Assembly (NCBI GenBank): GCA_965279355.1
Contig: OZ257155.1
Span: 1,736,001 to 1,800,000 of the forward strand
DNA from: G965279355 sp965279355
GTDB lineage: Bacteria > Pseudomonadota > Alphaproteobacteria > CACIAM-22H2
Reading direction: 5' to 3'
DNA length: 64,000 bases
The notes beneath the pieces were generated by a model. The model saw only the letters and a program-made list of their open reading frames with translations. It did no database searches and was not told where the DNA came from. Shown in pieces: positions 1-10,274 of the stretch. Both the position numbers and the translations under genes were made by a program. Each line of letters opens with the position of its first letter. Positions within the stretch are counted from its first letter, which is position 1.

Positions 1-291
1 AAACGCTGTTTCCGAGGGACGTCCGGGAAAGACCACCCGCGCGATCAGCACTGTGATCCCCGCTGTCAGGACGATGCCGCCCATGAAGGCAATCAGGAAC
101 GGCAGGTTGAACACCTGCGCGACCGGCACCCGCGCCATGCCGATGAACAGCAGCGGCGGCAGCGCGAAGTAGTAGACAAAGCTGTTCAGCGCCTCGGTGC
201 TGCCCTGCCCCAGGACCTTGAACTTGCCGGCGAGAAAGCCGGCGAGGATGAGCCCGAAAACCGGGAGGACGACGTCGAGGATGACCTGCAT
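1..291 (-). CDS. AEC-family (auxin efflux carrier type) permease, N-terminal part
   Basis: The first 97 codons of a leftward gene that runs off the window. The translation starts MQVILDVVLPVFGLILAGF and is made of hydrophobic helices separated by short loops; the FVYYFALPPLLF stretch in helix 2 is typical of AEC transporters, which export small organic anions or similar solutes across the inner membrane. The ATG at 291 is the first possible start before the helix-1 sequence. The C-terminal two thirds of the protein lies outside, so the substrate cannot be judged. Family placement comes from pattern recognition of the N-terminal helices only. Confidence 0.75.
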   Translation of the reverse strand, partial: MQVILDVVLPVFGLILAGFLAGKFKVLGQGSTEALNSFVYYFALPPLLFIGMARVPVAQVFNLPFLIAFMGGIVLTAGITVLIARVVFPGRPSETAF

Positions 292-336
292 GAAGTCGCC
301 AACCTAGACGACCGCCCCCCCAAAAAGAAGGGTGGA

Positions 337-369
337 TAAAAAAAAGGGCGGATCCCGCAACCCGCCCTG
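337..369 (-). terminator. Rho-independent terminator of the MBL-fold gene
   Basis: Read on the minus strand, an AGGGCGG/CCGCCCT stem with a short loop is followed by an unbroken run of eight T. It lies about 25 bases past the stop of the upstream metallo-beta-lactamase-fold gene and separates it from the transporter gene. Confidence 0.85.
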
Positions 370-393
370 AACCTAAGACTGAATGGAATTCGA

Positions 394-1806
394 TCAGTTG
401 CGGACACCAGCCTCGATCATCAACTCGCCGACCTTCACCATGCGGCCGTGGATCGGCAGGATAGTGTCGACATCGAGCTTCAGCCGCTGGATGTTTTCCA
501 TGAGATTGAGCGTGATCGGGCTGAGATAGGCCGGCGTCTGCGTGACCGGTGCCCGCGGGCTGAATGCATCCGCCACGATCAGGATCTTCTCGCGTGGCAG
601 ATAGCCGATGACGAATCCCTCGGCATGCGGATTGTCCTTCAGGATATGGAGCTCGATGCTCCGCGTCCCGTCGCTCACCACATGCTTGTCGCCGCTGAAC
701 CCTTCGATCTTCGCCTGCTTGCCGGCCCGCGCCAGCTTGTCGGGATTGAGCGTACGCGGCGCCCGGTAGGCCTGCTCAAAGAACGGCTTTGCAACCTCCG
801 GCACGACAAGTGTCGCATCTTCAGCGGCAGCCGCACGCAAACCTCCGGAATGATCGAAATGATGGTGGGTCATCAAAACCGTCCGGATCGGCTTGCCCGG
901 GATAGCGTCCTTCGTCGCCTGGATCGCGAGGTTGGTCCGGCCGTCGCCCAGCGGCGCCTCGAACAGCACGATGTGGTCGCGCATCTCGATCGCCACGCTG
1001 TTATGCGAGCCGCCATGGACGAAGAAAATGCCGTCCGCCGCCTTGTCGACCTTCACCTCGTTGGGAACGGCGGCGATCTGGGCCGGCGCCGTCACCAAGC
1101 CTGTGTTCGGCTTCACGTCCCGCACAATCACGTCGAGGATGGGATGCCCGCCGGCCGTCTGGACGATGCGGCTGGGAAACTTCACCCCGCCGTAGTCCTT
1201 GTAGTCGAAAAAGGTGGTGACGACCTGCATGTCGCCGAACACCGGATTGTCGATGATGGATTCGACCTTGGAGACGAGGTTCTGGCTGTTCACCGTGGCC
1301 TTCGCCTTGAACTTGCCGGCGCGGGTGATTTCGAAGCTGCTCCCGTCCATCTTCGCGCCATCGGTCATGGCGGCCTTCACAATGCCGTGCGGCATCGTCC
1401 ACAGGTCATGCTGGAGCTGGGTGGCGGATGCCGGGCTGGGCGCCTCGATCGGAAAGAGGATAGCCCAGGCCCGGTCGCCGGACAGCCCGGCGCCGCGCCG
1501 CAGTTCGCCGGTCAGCGGAATGGCGCCGCCGCCGTAGAGATCGCCGCGGGTCACCACTGTCTCGAGGCTGAGCTCACCCTTGCTGTAGTCGTCGACGCGC
1601 TGATACCGGGTGAGATTCATCCGCGGCCAACCCATGCCGGGGCGGTTCGCCTGGCCGAGCGCATAGAAGCTGCCGGTACCCTCGAACTGGACCGAATTGG
1701 GGCTGCCCATGGCCTTGGCCACATCGCTGAGATCGGCCAGCGCGGGCTGGCCTACCGTGAAGCCTGCCCCGATCACCGCCATGGCGGCGAACTTTAACGT
1801 TTTCAT
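394..1806 (-). CDS. Secreted metallo-beta-lactamase-fold hydrolase with unknown N-terminal domain
   Basis: 470 aa. The start is the ATG at 1806, preceded by GGGAGG at good spacing; the open frame extends further upstream but without a start signal. Residues 1-24 form a signal peptide ending PALA, so the protein is exported. Residues ~25-245 form a beta-rich domain I do not recognise. Residues ~250-470 are an MBL domain: HHHFDHSGG supplies H314, H316, D318 and H319, with H394, D413 (VADAFSP) and H453 (PIHG) completing a two-metal site. This is the glyoxalase-II-like layout; the substrate is unknown. It stands alone between two terminators, just downstream of groEL, so it is probably a single-gene unit. 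Confidence 0.8.
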   Translation of the reverse strand: MKTLKFAAMAVIGAGFTVGQPALADLSDVAKAMGSPNSVQFEGTGSFYALGQANRPGMGWPRMNLTRYQRVDDYSKGELSLETVVTRGDLYGGGAIPLTGELRRGAGLSGDRAWAILFPIEAPSPASATQLQHDLWTMPHGIVKAAMTDGAKMDGSSFEITRAGKFKAKATVNSQNLVSKVESIIDNPVFGDMQVVTTFFDYKDYGGVKFPSRIVQTAGGHPILDVIVRDVKPNTGLVTAPAQIAAVPNEVKVDKAADGIFFVHGGSHNSVAIEMRDHIVLFEAPLGDGRTNLAIQATKDAIPGKPIRTVLMTHHHFDHSGGLRAAAAEDATLVVPEVAKPFFEQAYRAPRTLNPDKLARAGKQAKIEGFSGDKHVVSDGTRSIELHILKDNPHAEGFVIGYLPREKILIVADAFSPRAPVTQTPAYLSPITLNLMENIQRLKLDVDTILPIHGRMVKVGELMIEAGVRN

Positions 1807-1889
1807 TGGTTTCCTCCCTTGGAGACCGACGCGATCCCTCACCGCGCGGTCCTGCCAGAAGGAACACCTCCGGGACCGGCACATTCCCC

Positions 1890-1922
1890 AAAAGAAAAGG
1901 GCGGGTCTTGCGACCCGCCCTC
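1890..1922 (-). terminator. Rho-independent terminator of groESL
   Basis: On the minus strand a perfect AGGGCGGGTC/GACCCGCCCT hairpin with a small loop is followed by TTTTCTTT. It begins about 25 bases after the groEL stop, ending the groES-groEL transcript. Confidence 0.9.
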
Positions 1923-1947
1923 TCTGTCTCTGCAAGGTGGTCTGGAC

Positions 1948-3603
<1,656 letters not shown>

Positions 3604-3642
3604 TTTCAAATTCTCCTTGGATGTGTTGCTTGAGGCGCGCCC

Positions 3643-3960
3643 TTAGGCGGCCTTCTTCTTCGACGCGGACGCGCCTTCGAGGATGCCGAGGATGTCCGAC
3701 TCCTTCATGATCAGGAGCTCTTCCCCGTCGATCTTCACTTCCGTGCCCGACCACTTGCCGAACAGGATGCGGTCGCCGGCCTTCACGTCGAGGGCGACGA
3801 GTTCGCCCTTCTCGTTACGGGCGCCGGGGCCGACGGCGATGATCTCGCCCTGCATCGGCTTTTCCTTCGCGGTGTCGGGGATGATGATGCCGCCAACGGT
3901 CTTGGTGTCTTCCTCGACGCGGCGGACAACCACGCGATCATGCAAAGGCCTGAACTTCAT
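3643..3960 (-). CDS. groES: Co-chaperonin GroES (Hsp10)
   Basis: 105 aa starting MKFRPLHDRVVVRR, with the mobile loop around KTVGGIIIPDTAKEKP and the roof-loop segment VGPGARNEKG. It has a strong ribosome site (AGGAGG) upstream of the ATG at 3960. It is first in the bicistronic groES-groEL operon. The C-terminus carries a small Ala/Lys tail (GASASKKKAA) beyond the usual end, which is common in some alphaproteobacteria. Confidence 0.99.
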   Translation of the reverse strand: MKFRPLHDRVVVRRVEEDTKTVGGIIIPDTAKEKPMQGEIIAVGPGARNEKGELVALDVKAGDRILFGKWSGTEVKIDGEELLIMKESDILGILEGASASKKKAA

Positions 3961-3999
3961 AGATAAAACCTCCTGGTGAAACGGACTCGCGGCCCGGTG

Positions 4000-4026
4000 T
4001 TAGCACTCAGCACCTGCGAGTGCTGG
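4000..4026 (-). promoter_or_regulatory. CIRCE operator (HrcA binding site)
   Basis: An inverted repeat TTAGCACTC - 9 bases - GAGTGCTGG, differing from the CIRCE consensus TTAGCACTC-N9-GAGTGCTAA at the last two bases only. It lies between the promoter -10 box and groES, where bound HrcA would block transcription. hrcA itself is not in this window. Confidence 0.95.
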
Positions 4027-4027
4027 G

Positions 4028-4057
4028 GAGATAGGCTTGCGGCAAAAAAGAGTCAAG
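4028..4057 (-). promoter_or_regulatory. groESL promoter, RpoH-like
   Basis: On the minus strand CTTGACT and CCTATCT are separated so that TTGACT and TATCTC are 17 bases apart. This resembles the heat-shock sigma-32 promoters described for alphaproteobacterial groESL (CTTGA and CYTATNT boxes); a housekeeping sigma could also read it. It sits directly upstream of the CIRCE element, implying dual control. Confidence 0.75.
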
Positions 4058-4216
4058 GCCGGCAGGCCTCAAAATGCGGTATTCCCAGCAGCACTTTAAC
4101 CGATCGGCTGCTAATGGCATGATATTATTGATTTTTTAATATGGCCGGCCGAAGAATTGCAGGGTCAGAAACGTTGATGAGTGGAGTCGTAACACACCAG
4201 TCTGGAGGTCACCCAA

Positions 4217-4477
4217 ATGGGACTTGCCCTACAGTTGAAGGACTATCGCCTCACCACCGCCGAGATCCTGTATCGCCTGCCGGATCACCCAACCCTGCTC
4301 CAGACCTATATCTGGCAGCAGCTCGATCTGGCTCCCCAGTTCCCGGAACTGCACAAGTTCCTCGAATTCTGGGACCGCAACCTGGACGGCAAGCTGCACA
4401 GCGTGCGGGTTGCGAACTGCCAGGTCATCCGCCCCGCTGAAATCCGAAACGTGGCCCAGCAGTTGATCCTGCACTAG
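4217..4477 (+). CDS. Usg-family protein
   Basis: 86 aa. Sequence such as LKDYRLTTAEILYRLPDHP and WQQLDLAPQFPELHKFLEFW is typical of the short Usg proteins found through the alphaproteobacteria, named for a position upstream of trp genes in some species. The biochemical function is not established. The start is the ATG at 4217, eight bases after a GGAGG ribosome site. It is soluble with no signal peptide. Here it stands alone, divergent from groES and convergent with the livF end, so its neighbours give no functional hint. Confidence 0.9.
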   Translation: MGLALQLKDYRLTTAEILYRLPDHPTLLQTYIWQQLDLAPQFPELHKFLEFWDRNLDGKLHSVRVANCQVIRPAEIRNVAQQLILH

Positions 4478-4490
4478 GCCGTCCCGGCCT

Positions 4491-5192
4491 TCAGACCGCG
4501 AGATACTGCGCCCGCGTCGCCTCGCTGGCGGCGAGTTCCGCCAGCGTGCCGGAATAGCGGATGCGGCCTTTCTCCAGGATATAGGCGCGGTCGGCGACCA
4601 GACCGGCGAAGCGGAGATTTGGCTCCGCGATCACCAGGGTCATACCCTCCTGCTTGAGAGACTGTATCGTGCGCGCCATCGCCTCGACGATGATCGGCGC
4701 CAGACCTTCCGACGGCTCATCCAGCAACACGGCCCTGGGATTACCCATGAGCGTGCGGGCAATGGCCAGCATCTGCTGCTCGCCGCCGCTCAGACGTCCG
4801 CCCAGCCGCTTGCGCGCTTCCGCCAGATTGGGAAACAGCTCGAACAGTTTCTCCACCGTCCATACCGGTGCGCCATTCCGTTTCGGCTGGCGGCCGACAT
4901 CGAGATTTTCCTCGACTGTCAGATCGCCGAAAATCCGGCGCTCCTCGGGCACGTAGCCGAGGCCGGCGCGCGCCACATCCTGCGGCGCCCATCCCGCGAT
5001 TTCGGTTTCGGCGAATGTGATCCGACCGCTGCTGGCGGGAACCAGCCCCATCAGCGTTTTTAAAGTCGTTGATTTGCCGGCACCGTTGCGCCCGAGCAGC
5101 GCCACGACTTCGCCGGTGCCGACGTCGAACGACACACCGTCGAGGATATGCGCGCGGCCATAATAGGTGCTGAGATTCGCGACCCGCAGCAT
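4491..5192 (-). CDS. livF: HAAT-family ABC importer, ATP-binding protein LivF-like
   Basis: 233 aa. Walker A LLGRNGAGKSTT near residue 35, signature LSGGEQQM near 138 and Walker B AVLLDEPSEGL are all intact, with the compact length typical of LivF. It powers import with LivG and the fused LivHM permease. Its ATG overlaps the livG stop (ATGA), so the two are translationally coupled. It is the last gene of the livK-HM-G-F run. LivF-type proteins serve branched-chain amino acids, amides, urea and many aromatic or carboxylic compounds; the substrate here is not shown by sequence. Confidence 0.93.
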   Translation of the reverse strand: MLRVANLSTYYGRAHILDGVSFDVGTGEVVALLGRNGAGKSTTLKTLMGLVPASSGRITFAETEIAGWAPQDVARAGLGYVPEERRIFGDLTVEENLDVGRQPKRNGAPVWTVEKLFELFPNLAEARKRLGGRLSGGEQQMLAIARTLMGNPRAVLLDEPSEGLAPIIVEAMARTIQSLKQEGMTLVIAEPNLRFAGLVADRAYILEKGRIRYSGTLAELAASEATRAQYLAV

Positions 5193-5935
5193 CAGCCGGC
5201 TCCGCCGAGATAGACATCGCGAACGCGCGGATCTGCGCGAACAATGTCCGGTCGTCCATCGGCAATCACCGCGCCGCGGCTCAGCACCATCACACGATCC
5301 GCGTGGCCGAAGACGACATCCATGTCGTGCTCGGTAAACAGCACCGCCATCGACCGAGCGCGCGCCAGACCGGCTACCATCGCCATCAAGGCAGAGCGTT
5401 CGCCGGGCGCCATCCCGGCCGTCGGCTCATCCATCAGAAGAATTTGCGGCGCGGAGGCGAGCGCCACCGCGACTTCGAGACGCTTGAGATCGCCATAGGC
5501 CAGAACGCCCGACGCACGATCCGCCTGCTCCTCCATGCCGACCTGGCGCAGCAGCGCATCCGCTTCCGTGACGAACGACAGCCGCGCCGGCCGCCACCAC
5601 GATGCGAGCTTGCGATGATGGGCCAGCAGGGCCGTCTGTACATTCTCACGCGCGGTCATCGAGGCGAAGGTGGCGGTGATCTGAAAGGTCCGCCCGACGC
5701 CGAGCCGCACGATGTGGCGCGGCGACCAACCCGTCACGTCGCGACCATCAACCGTCACCGTTCCCGTGTCGGGCCGGATCTGGCCATTGAGCAGGTTGAA
5801 GCAGGTGCTCTTGCCGGCACCGTTGGGGCCGATCATGGCGAGGATCTCGCCCTGCGCCAGATCGAAGCTGACGCCGGCAACCGCCTGCACGCCGCCGAAG
5901 TTCTTCCGCAGGTCGCGGACCGACAGCATGCTCAT
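5192..5935 (-). CDS. livG: HAAT-family ABC importer, ATP-binding protein LivG-like
   Basis: 247 aa from the ATG at 5935, which overlaps the permease stop by four bases (ATGA); the open frame continues far upstream inside the permease gene but that part is a shadow. Walker A IGPNGAGKST, a divergent signature LAYGDLKRLEVA in place of LSGGQ (normal for LivG), and Walker B LLMDEPTAGM are present. The C-terminus is the LivG-type DPRVRDVYLGG. It pairs with LivF as the ATPase heterodimer of the importer. Confidence 0.93.
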   Translation of the reverse strand: MSMLSVRDLRKNFGGVQAVAGVSFDLAQGEILAMIGPNGAGKSTCFNLLNGQIRPDTGTVTVDGRDVTGWSPRHIVRLGVGRTFQITATFASMTARENVQTALLAHHRKLASWWRPARLSFVTEADALLRQVGMEEQADRASGVLAYGDLKRLEVAVALASAPQILLMDEPTAGMAPGERSALMAMVAGLARARSMAVLFTEHDMDVVFGHADRVMVLSRGAVIADGRPDIVRADPRVRDVYLGGAG

Positions 5936-7800
5936 GCGCGCTCGCTCCGCCAGCGCGCGGCAACGAAGCCGGCGATGCCCTGCGGGAACGCCAGCACAAG
6001 CAACACGATGGCCGCACCCAGCGCGATCCGCCAGTGCTCGGTCAAACGCAGCAGATATTCGTTGAGACCAGCATAGACGATCGCGCCGACGATGGGGCCG
6101 GACACGGTCTGGATGCCGCCCAGCAGCAGCATCACCAGCGCGTCGACCGATTTCGGGATCGCCGCATAGGTCGGAAAGACGCTGCCCTTGAGGTAGGCGA
6201 ACAGGCCGCCCGCGAGACCGGCGAACAGCGCTGCCACGGTGAACGCCGCCCATTGCACCTGCATCACGCCGATGCCGGCCGCTTCCGCGCGTAGCGGCGA
6301 ATCCCGACCGGCGCGCAGGGCATAGCCGAAGGGCGAGAAGATCATGCGCCGCAGCACCAGCATGCCGCCGACACAGAGTGTCAGTGCGATCAGATAGTAG
6401 ACGGTCTTCGATTGCGCCCAGGGTGCCGGCCAGATGCCAAGCTGCCCGTTATCGCCGCCGGTGACACTGACCCACTGGAATGTGATTGACCAAACGATCT
6501 GCGCGAAGGCGAGCGTGAGCATTGCCAAGTAAACGCCGGAGAGCCGCACGCAGAACCAGCCGAATACGATGCCGCCGAGCGCCGCCAGAATCGGTGCCGA
6601 AATCAGTCCCGCCAGCATCGGCGCGCCGGCATGGGTCGTTGCGAGCGCCGCGCCATAGGCACCAAGCCCGAAATACGCGGCATGGCCGAACGACGTCATG
6701 CCGCCGGGGCCCATGATGAAATGGAGGCTGGCGGCGACCAGCACGAAGATCGCCATCTCGGTCAGCACCGTCAGCGTGTAGTCGCCGACATAGAGCGGCG
6801 CGAGCGCGAGAGCGGCGAATAGCACAGCGCCCAGGATCGCCAGTTCACGCGAGGCAGGACGCAGCACCGGCTCGATCCGCGCGCGATGCGCCTCGGCCAT
6901 CGGCCGCCCAAGCAGGCCATGCGGACGCAGGATCAGCACCACCGCCATCACAATGAAGCCCGGCACCAGCGTCATCTTGGAAGGCGAGATGCCGAGACCG
7001 AAGATCGTAAAATCAGGAATGAGCAGAAGGAACGCCTGCAGCTCCGCAATCAGCAGGGCCGCCAGATAGGCGCCAGGCACACTGCCCATGCCGCCGACCA
7101 CGACAACCACGAACACATCAGCGATCACCGCCAGATCCATGTGTAGCGTGACAGGTTCGCGCGGTAACTGCAGGCCGCCGCCGAGACCTGCGAGAAAGGC
7201 ACCGAGGAAGAACACTGAGGTGAACAGCAGCTTCTGGTTCACGCCGAGCGCTGCGACCATCTCGCGATCCAGCGTCGCCGCGCGCACCAGCGTGCCCCAG
7301 CGCGTGCGGCGGAAAAGCCACCACAACGCGGCCAGCACTGCCGGACCGATCACGATCAGCAGCAGGTCATATTGTGGAAAGCGTTGGCCGAGAATATCGA
7401 CGGAGCCGCGCAGCCCCGGTGCACGCGGACCCAACAGGTCCTGCGGCCCCCAGATCGTCAGCGCGACATCCTGGACGATCAGCACCACACCGAACGTTGC
7501 GAGCAGCGGGAACAGCTCCGCTGCCTTGTAGATGCGCCGCAGTAGCAGCGTCTCGATGATCACGCCGATCACGCCGACCGCGAGCGCCGCCAGAACAATG
7601 CCGCCCCAGAAGCCCGAGCCCGTCGCCGGCATTCGCGTGACGATCGACCACGCGATGTAGGCCCCCAGCATGTAGAGCGAACCATGCGCGAAGTTCACGA
7701 CCCGGCTGACGCCGAAAATGATCGAGAGTCCGGACGCGACGAGGAACAGCGACGACGCGCTGGCCAGCCCGGTCAGAAACTGAACGATCAGGAAATCCAC
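5932..7800 (-). CDS. Fused HAAT permease LivH-LivM
   Basis: 622 aa. Residues ~1-300 are LivH (VNFAHGSLYMLGAY, GSVPGAYLAALLIAELQAF) and residues ~310-622 are LivM (MGPGGMTSFGHAAYFGLGAYG, GGIQTVSGPIVGA), joined by a short linker after RPHGLLGRPM. Separate livH and livM genes are the norm; the fusion puts both membrane halves of the importer in one chain. It lies 65 bases downstream of the binding-protein gene and overlaps livG, so the four proteins form one operon. Confidence 0.92.
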   Translation of the reverse strand: MDFLIVQFLTGLASASSLFLVASGLSIIFGVSRVVNFAHGSLYMLGAYIAWSIVTRMPATGSGFWGGIVLAALAVGVIGVIIETLLLRRIYKAAELFPLLATFGVVLIVQDVALTIWGPQDLLGPRAPGLRGSVDILGQRFPQYDLLLIVIGPAVLAALWWLFRRTRWGTLVRAATLDREMVAALGVNQKLLFTSVFFLGAFLAGLGGGLQLPREPVTLHMDLAVIADVFVVVVVGGMGSVPGAYLAALLIAELQAFLLLIPDFTIFGLGISPSKMTLVPGFIVMAVVLILRPHGLLGRPMAEAHRARIEPVLRPASRELAILGAVLFAALALAPLYVGDYTLTVLTEMAIFVLVAASLHFIMGPGGMTSFGHAAYFGLGAYGAALATTHAGAPMLAGLISAPILAALGGIVFGWFCVRLSGVYLAMLTLAFAQIVWSITFQWVSVTGGDNGQLGIWPAPWAQSKTVYYLIALTLCVGGMLVLRRMIFSPFGYALRAGRDSPLRAEAAGIGVMQVQWAAFTVAALFAGLAGGLFAYLKGSVFPTYAAIPKSVDALVMLLLGGIQTVSGPIVGAIVYAGLNEYLLRLTEHWRIALGAAIVLLVLAFPQGIAGFVAARWRSERA

Positions 7801-7865
7801 GCGCCTCTCGCCCTACCCCGCGCCTCGCGGCGCAGGGTGCGGCGTTTCGGACGGTAAATCCAGCC

Positions 7866-9077
7866 TTATGCGTCCTTCGGCCGAAGCGCCGCGACTTCGG
7901 CATCGGTCGGCAGGTAGTTGCGACCGTCGGCGTAGCGCCAGTCGGTCATAGCACCCTTGCCGTTGCGCACTGTCGTCTTGCCGACGAAGGCACCCATGGT
8001 CGACTGATGGTCGATGGCACGGAATTCAATCGGTCCGAACGGCCCCTCGAATTTCAGGCCTTCCATCGCAGTCACCATCTTTTCCGTCTCTGTCGACTGA
8101 GCCCGCTTCAGCATCGCGACGATGGCGTTCATCGTGTCGTAGCCGACGACCGAACCGCAGCGCGGATAGTCGTTGAACCGGCCCTGATAGGCGGCGCGGA
8201 AGCGCGTGTGCGCCGGCGTGTTCACCTGATCCCACGGATAGCCGGTGACGATCCAGCCGTCCGGCGCCTCGGCGCCCAGCGGATCGAGATATTCCGGCTC
8301 GCCGGTCAGCAGGCTGACGACGGCACGGCGCTCGAACAGGCCGCGCGTGTTGCCCTGGCGCACGAAGTTGGTGAGATCGGCGCCGAAGGTAACATTGAAG
8401 ATGCCTTCCGGGTTCGCGGCAGCAAGCGCCTGCACCGTGGCACCGGCATCGATGCGGCCGAGCGGCGGAAACTGCTCGCCGACAAACTGCACATCGGGAC
8501 GCTTCTTCTGCAGCAGTTCCTTGAACCACTTTACCGCAGACTGGCCATATTCATAGTTCGGCGCGACAGTCGCCCAGCGTTTCGCCGGAAGTTTTGCCGC
8601 TTCCTCCACCAGCATCGCCGCCTGCATGTAGGTCGAGGGACGCAAGCGGAAGGTGTAGCGATTGCCCTGCGACCAGACGAGCGCGTCGGTCAGCGGCTCG
8701 GACGCGACATAGAGTGTCTTGTTCTGCTTGGCGAAGCCGCCGAGGGCCAAGCCGATATTGGAGAGATAGCCGCCGGCCAGCAGATCGACTTTTTCGGAGC
8801 CCGTTAGTTCGCCGGCATGGCGCAGCGTATCTTCCGGCTTGCCGCCGTCGTCGCGGAAAATGGTTTCGAGCCTGCGCCCCATCACGCCACCGGCCGCATT
8901 CGCCTCTTCCAGCGCCAGGTTCCAGCCGTTGCGATACGGCAGCAGGAAGGCCGGCTGGGCGGTGTAACTATTGATCTCGCCGATGCGGATCGCCGCACCC
9001 TGTGCCCGCACGATGGCGGGTGCGCCGGCAATGGCGACTGTGGCTGCGGTGCTTGTCAGAAACTCACGACGCTTCAT
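7866..9077 (-). CDS. Periplasmic substrate-binding protein of the HAAT importer (LivK-like)
   Basis: 403 aa from the ATG at 9077, with GGAG a few bases upstream. The N-terminus MKRREFLTSTAATVAIAGAP ends in a cleavable signal (IVRAQG) and has an RR pair, so Tat export is possible. The mature part has the two-lobe Peripla_BP_6 pattern (IRIGEINSYT, GWNLALEEANAAGGVMGRRLE, FNVTFGADLTNFVRQG). It delivers ligand to the LivHM/G/F complex encoded downstream. No branched-chain amino acid signature can be relied on; aromatic or short-chain acid ligands are equally possible. Confidence 0.88.
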   Translation of the reverse strand: MKRREFLTSTAATVAIAGAPAIVRAQGAAIRIGEINSYTAQPAFLLPYRNGWNLALEEANAAGGVMGRRLETIFRDDGGKPEDTLRHAGELTGSEKVDLLAGGYLSNIGLALGGFAKQNKTLYVASEPLTDALVWSQGNRYTFRLRPSTYMQAAMLVEEAAKLPAKRWATVAPNYEYGQSAVKWFKELLQKKRPDVQFVGEQFPPLGRIDAGATVQALAAANPEGIFNVTFGADLTNFVRQGNTRGLFERRAVVSLLTGEPEYLDPLGAEAPDGWIVTGYPWDQVNTPAHTRFRAAYQGRFNDYPRCGSVVGYDTMNAIVAMLKRAQSTETEKMVTAMEGLKFEGPFGPIEFRAIDHQSTMGAFVGKTTVRNGKGAMTDWRYADGRNYLPTDAEVAALRPKDA

Positions 9078-9228
9078 GAGGGGGCTCCCTCTCCTAAACC
9101 AAGGTTGTGCAGTCGTTCCCACCCAACCCGTCGCGTCCGAGATTTTATGTAAGCATTCTCTAAAATGCCGCGCCGGGGCGACATAGCAACACCGGGCCGC
9201 CGCCAAGTCCAGAGTATCGATGGCCCAC

Positions 9229-9263
9229 AAAGAAACGGGTGGGCCCCATACGAAGGCCCACCC
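9229..9263 (-). terminator. Hairpin terminator after the methyltransferase gene
   Basis: Perfect 9-bp stem GGGTGGGCC/GGCCCACCC with a 9-base loop, followed on the minus strand by GTTTCTTT. It lies just past the methyltransferase stop and before the importer operon. The T run is short, so efficiency is uncertain. Confidence 0.7.
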
Positions 9264-9284
9264 GCTAAAGCCGATTCCGCGCTT

Positions 9285-10136
9285 TTAGTTTTTCGTGATG
9301 ACAATCTCCAGATAGTCGCTTGGGACTACCATTGTTCCGTCATCGGCGCGGTTGAAGCGGTCGATCAGGGCCAGAAGATCCCGCTCCAGCACCACCTGCG
9401 CCAGCGGTGCAAGTGCCGCGAAGGTCTTGTGCGTCGGCCCGTAATAGGTCCGGAAGATCTCCAGCCAGTGCTGCGGGGAGCGATAGCGGAACGTGAAGTG
9501 GCGCTGGGTTGACTGCACCGTCACGCCGTGTGGCCCGAACAGTTCCACAAGCCGGGCCGGAGCGCCCCACAGGGCCGGCGATTTCAGGCCGGGCGGCGGC
9601 GGCAGATGCCGGCCGATGGTCTTGAACAGCTCGCCGATGAAGCCCGCGGGCGTCCAGTTTGCCATGCCGATCTTGCCGCCGCGCCGGCAGACGCGCACCA
9701 GTTCGGCCGCGGCGAGTTCCTGGTCCGGCGTGAACATCACGCCGAACGTGGAGATGACAGCATCGAAGCTGTTGTCGGCAAACGGCAGCGCCTCCGCATC
9801 GGCCTCGCGGAACGCGATATCGAGCCGCTCGGCGGCCGCGCGCTCGTGTCCGCGCTCGAGAAGCGCGGGCACATAATCGGTGGACACCACCTCGCACCAG
9901 CGCCGCGCGGCGGCGAGGGATGCGTTGCCGTTGCCGGCGGCGACATCGAGCACCTTCTGGCCCGAACGGACGTCGAGCGCCTCGCAGAGCGTCTCACCGA
10001 CGATCTGCAGGGTGGTGCCGACAATGGCGTAGTCGCCCGACGACCACGTCGCCTGCTGGCGCGCCTTGATGGGCTTCAGATCCGGCCGCTCGGCCGCTGC
10101 GTCGTTTCGATCATTGTTCACTGCAACCGTAGTCAT
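9285..10136 (-). CDS. Class I SAM-dependent methyltransferase
   Basis: 283 aa. SAM motif I is VLDVAAGNGN (near residue 64), followed by the acidic strand-2 end STDYVP, DAEALPFADNSFDAVIS as motif II, and RVCRRGGKIGMANWTP as motif III, the pattern of the UbiE/Methyltransf_11 group. GGGAG lies upstream of the ATG. It is divergent from an AraC-type regulator across 138 bases, the usual arrangement for a regulator and its target. The methyl acceptor is unknown; it may act on a small molecule in the cytoplasm. Confidence 0.85.
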   Translation of the reverse strand: MTTVAVNNDRNDAAAERPDLKPIKARQQATWSSGDYAIVGTTLQIVGETLCEALDVRSGQKVLDVAAGNGNASLAAARRWCEVVSTDYVPALLERGHERAAAERLDIAFREADAEALPFADNSFDAVISTFGVMFTPDQELAAAELVRVCRRGGKIGMANWTPAGFIGELFKTIGRHLPPPPGLKSPALWGAPARLVELFGPHGVTVQSTQRHFTFRYRSPQHWLEIFRTYYGPTHKTFAALAPLAQVVLERDLLALIDRFNRADDGTMVVPSDYLEIVITKN

Positions 10137-10274
10137 TTGACACTATCTCCCTTCGGGCGGCTGGCGCCCTTTCAATGAATCGTGCAATTTCGCGTGGATA
10201 GACTGCGATCCGCCGGGCAGGTCCGCCCGCCGTGTTCGTGGCACAAGGATTATTGTCGAAGGCCGACGCTCTCA

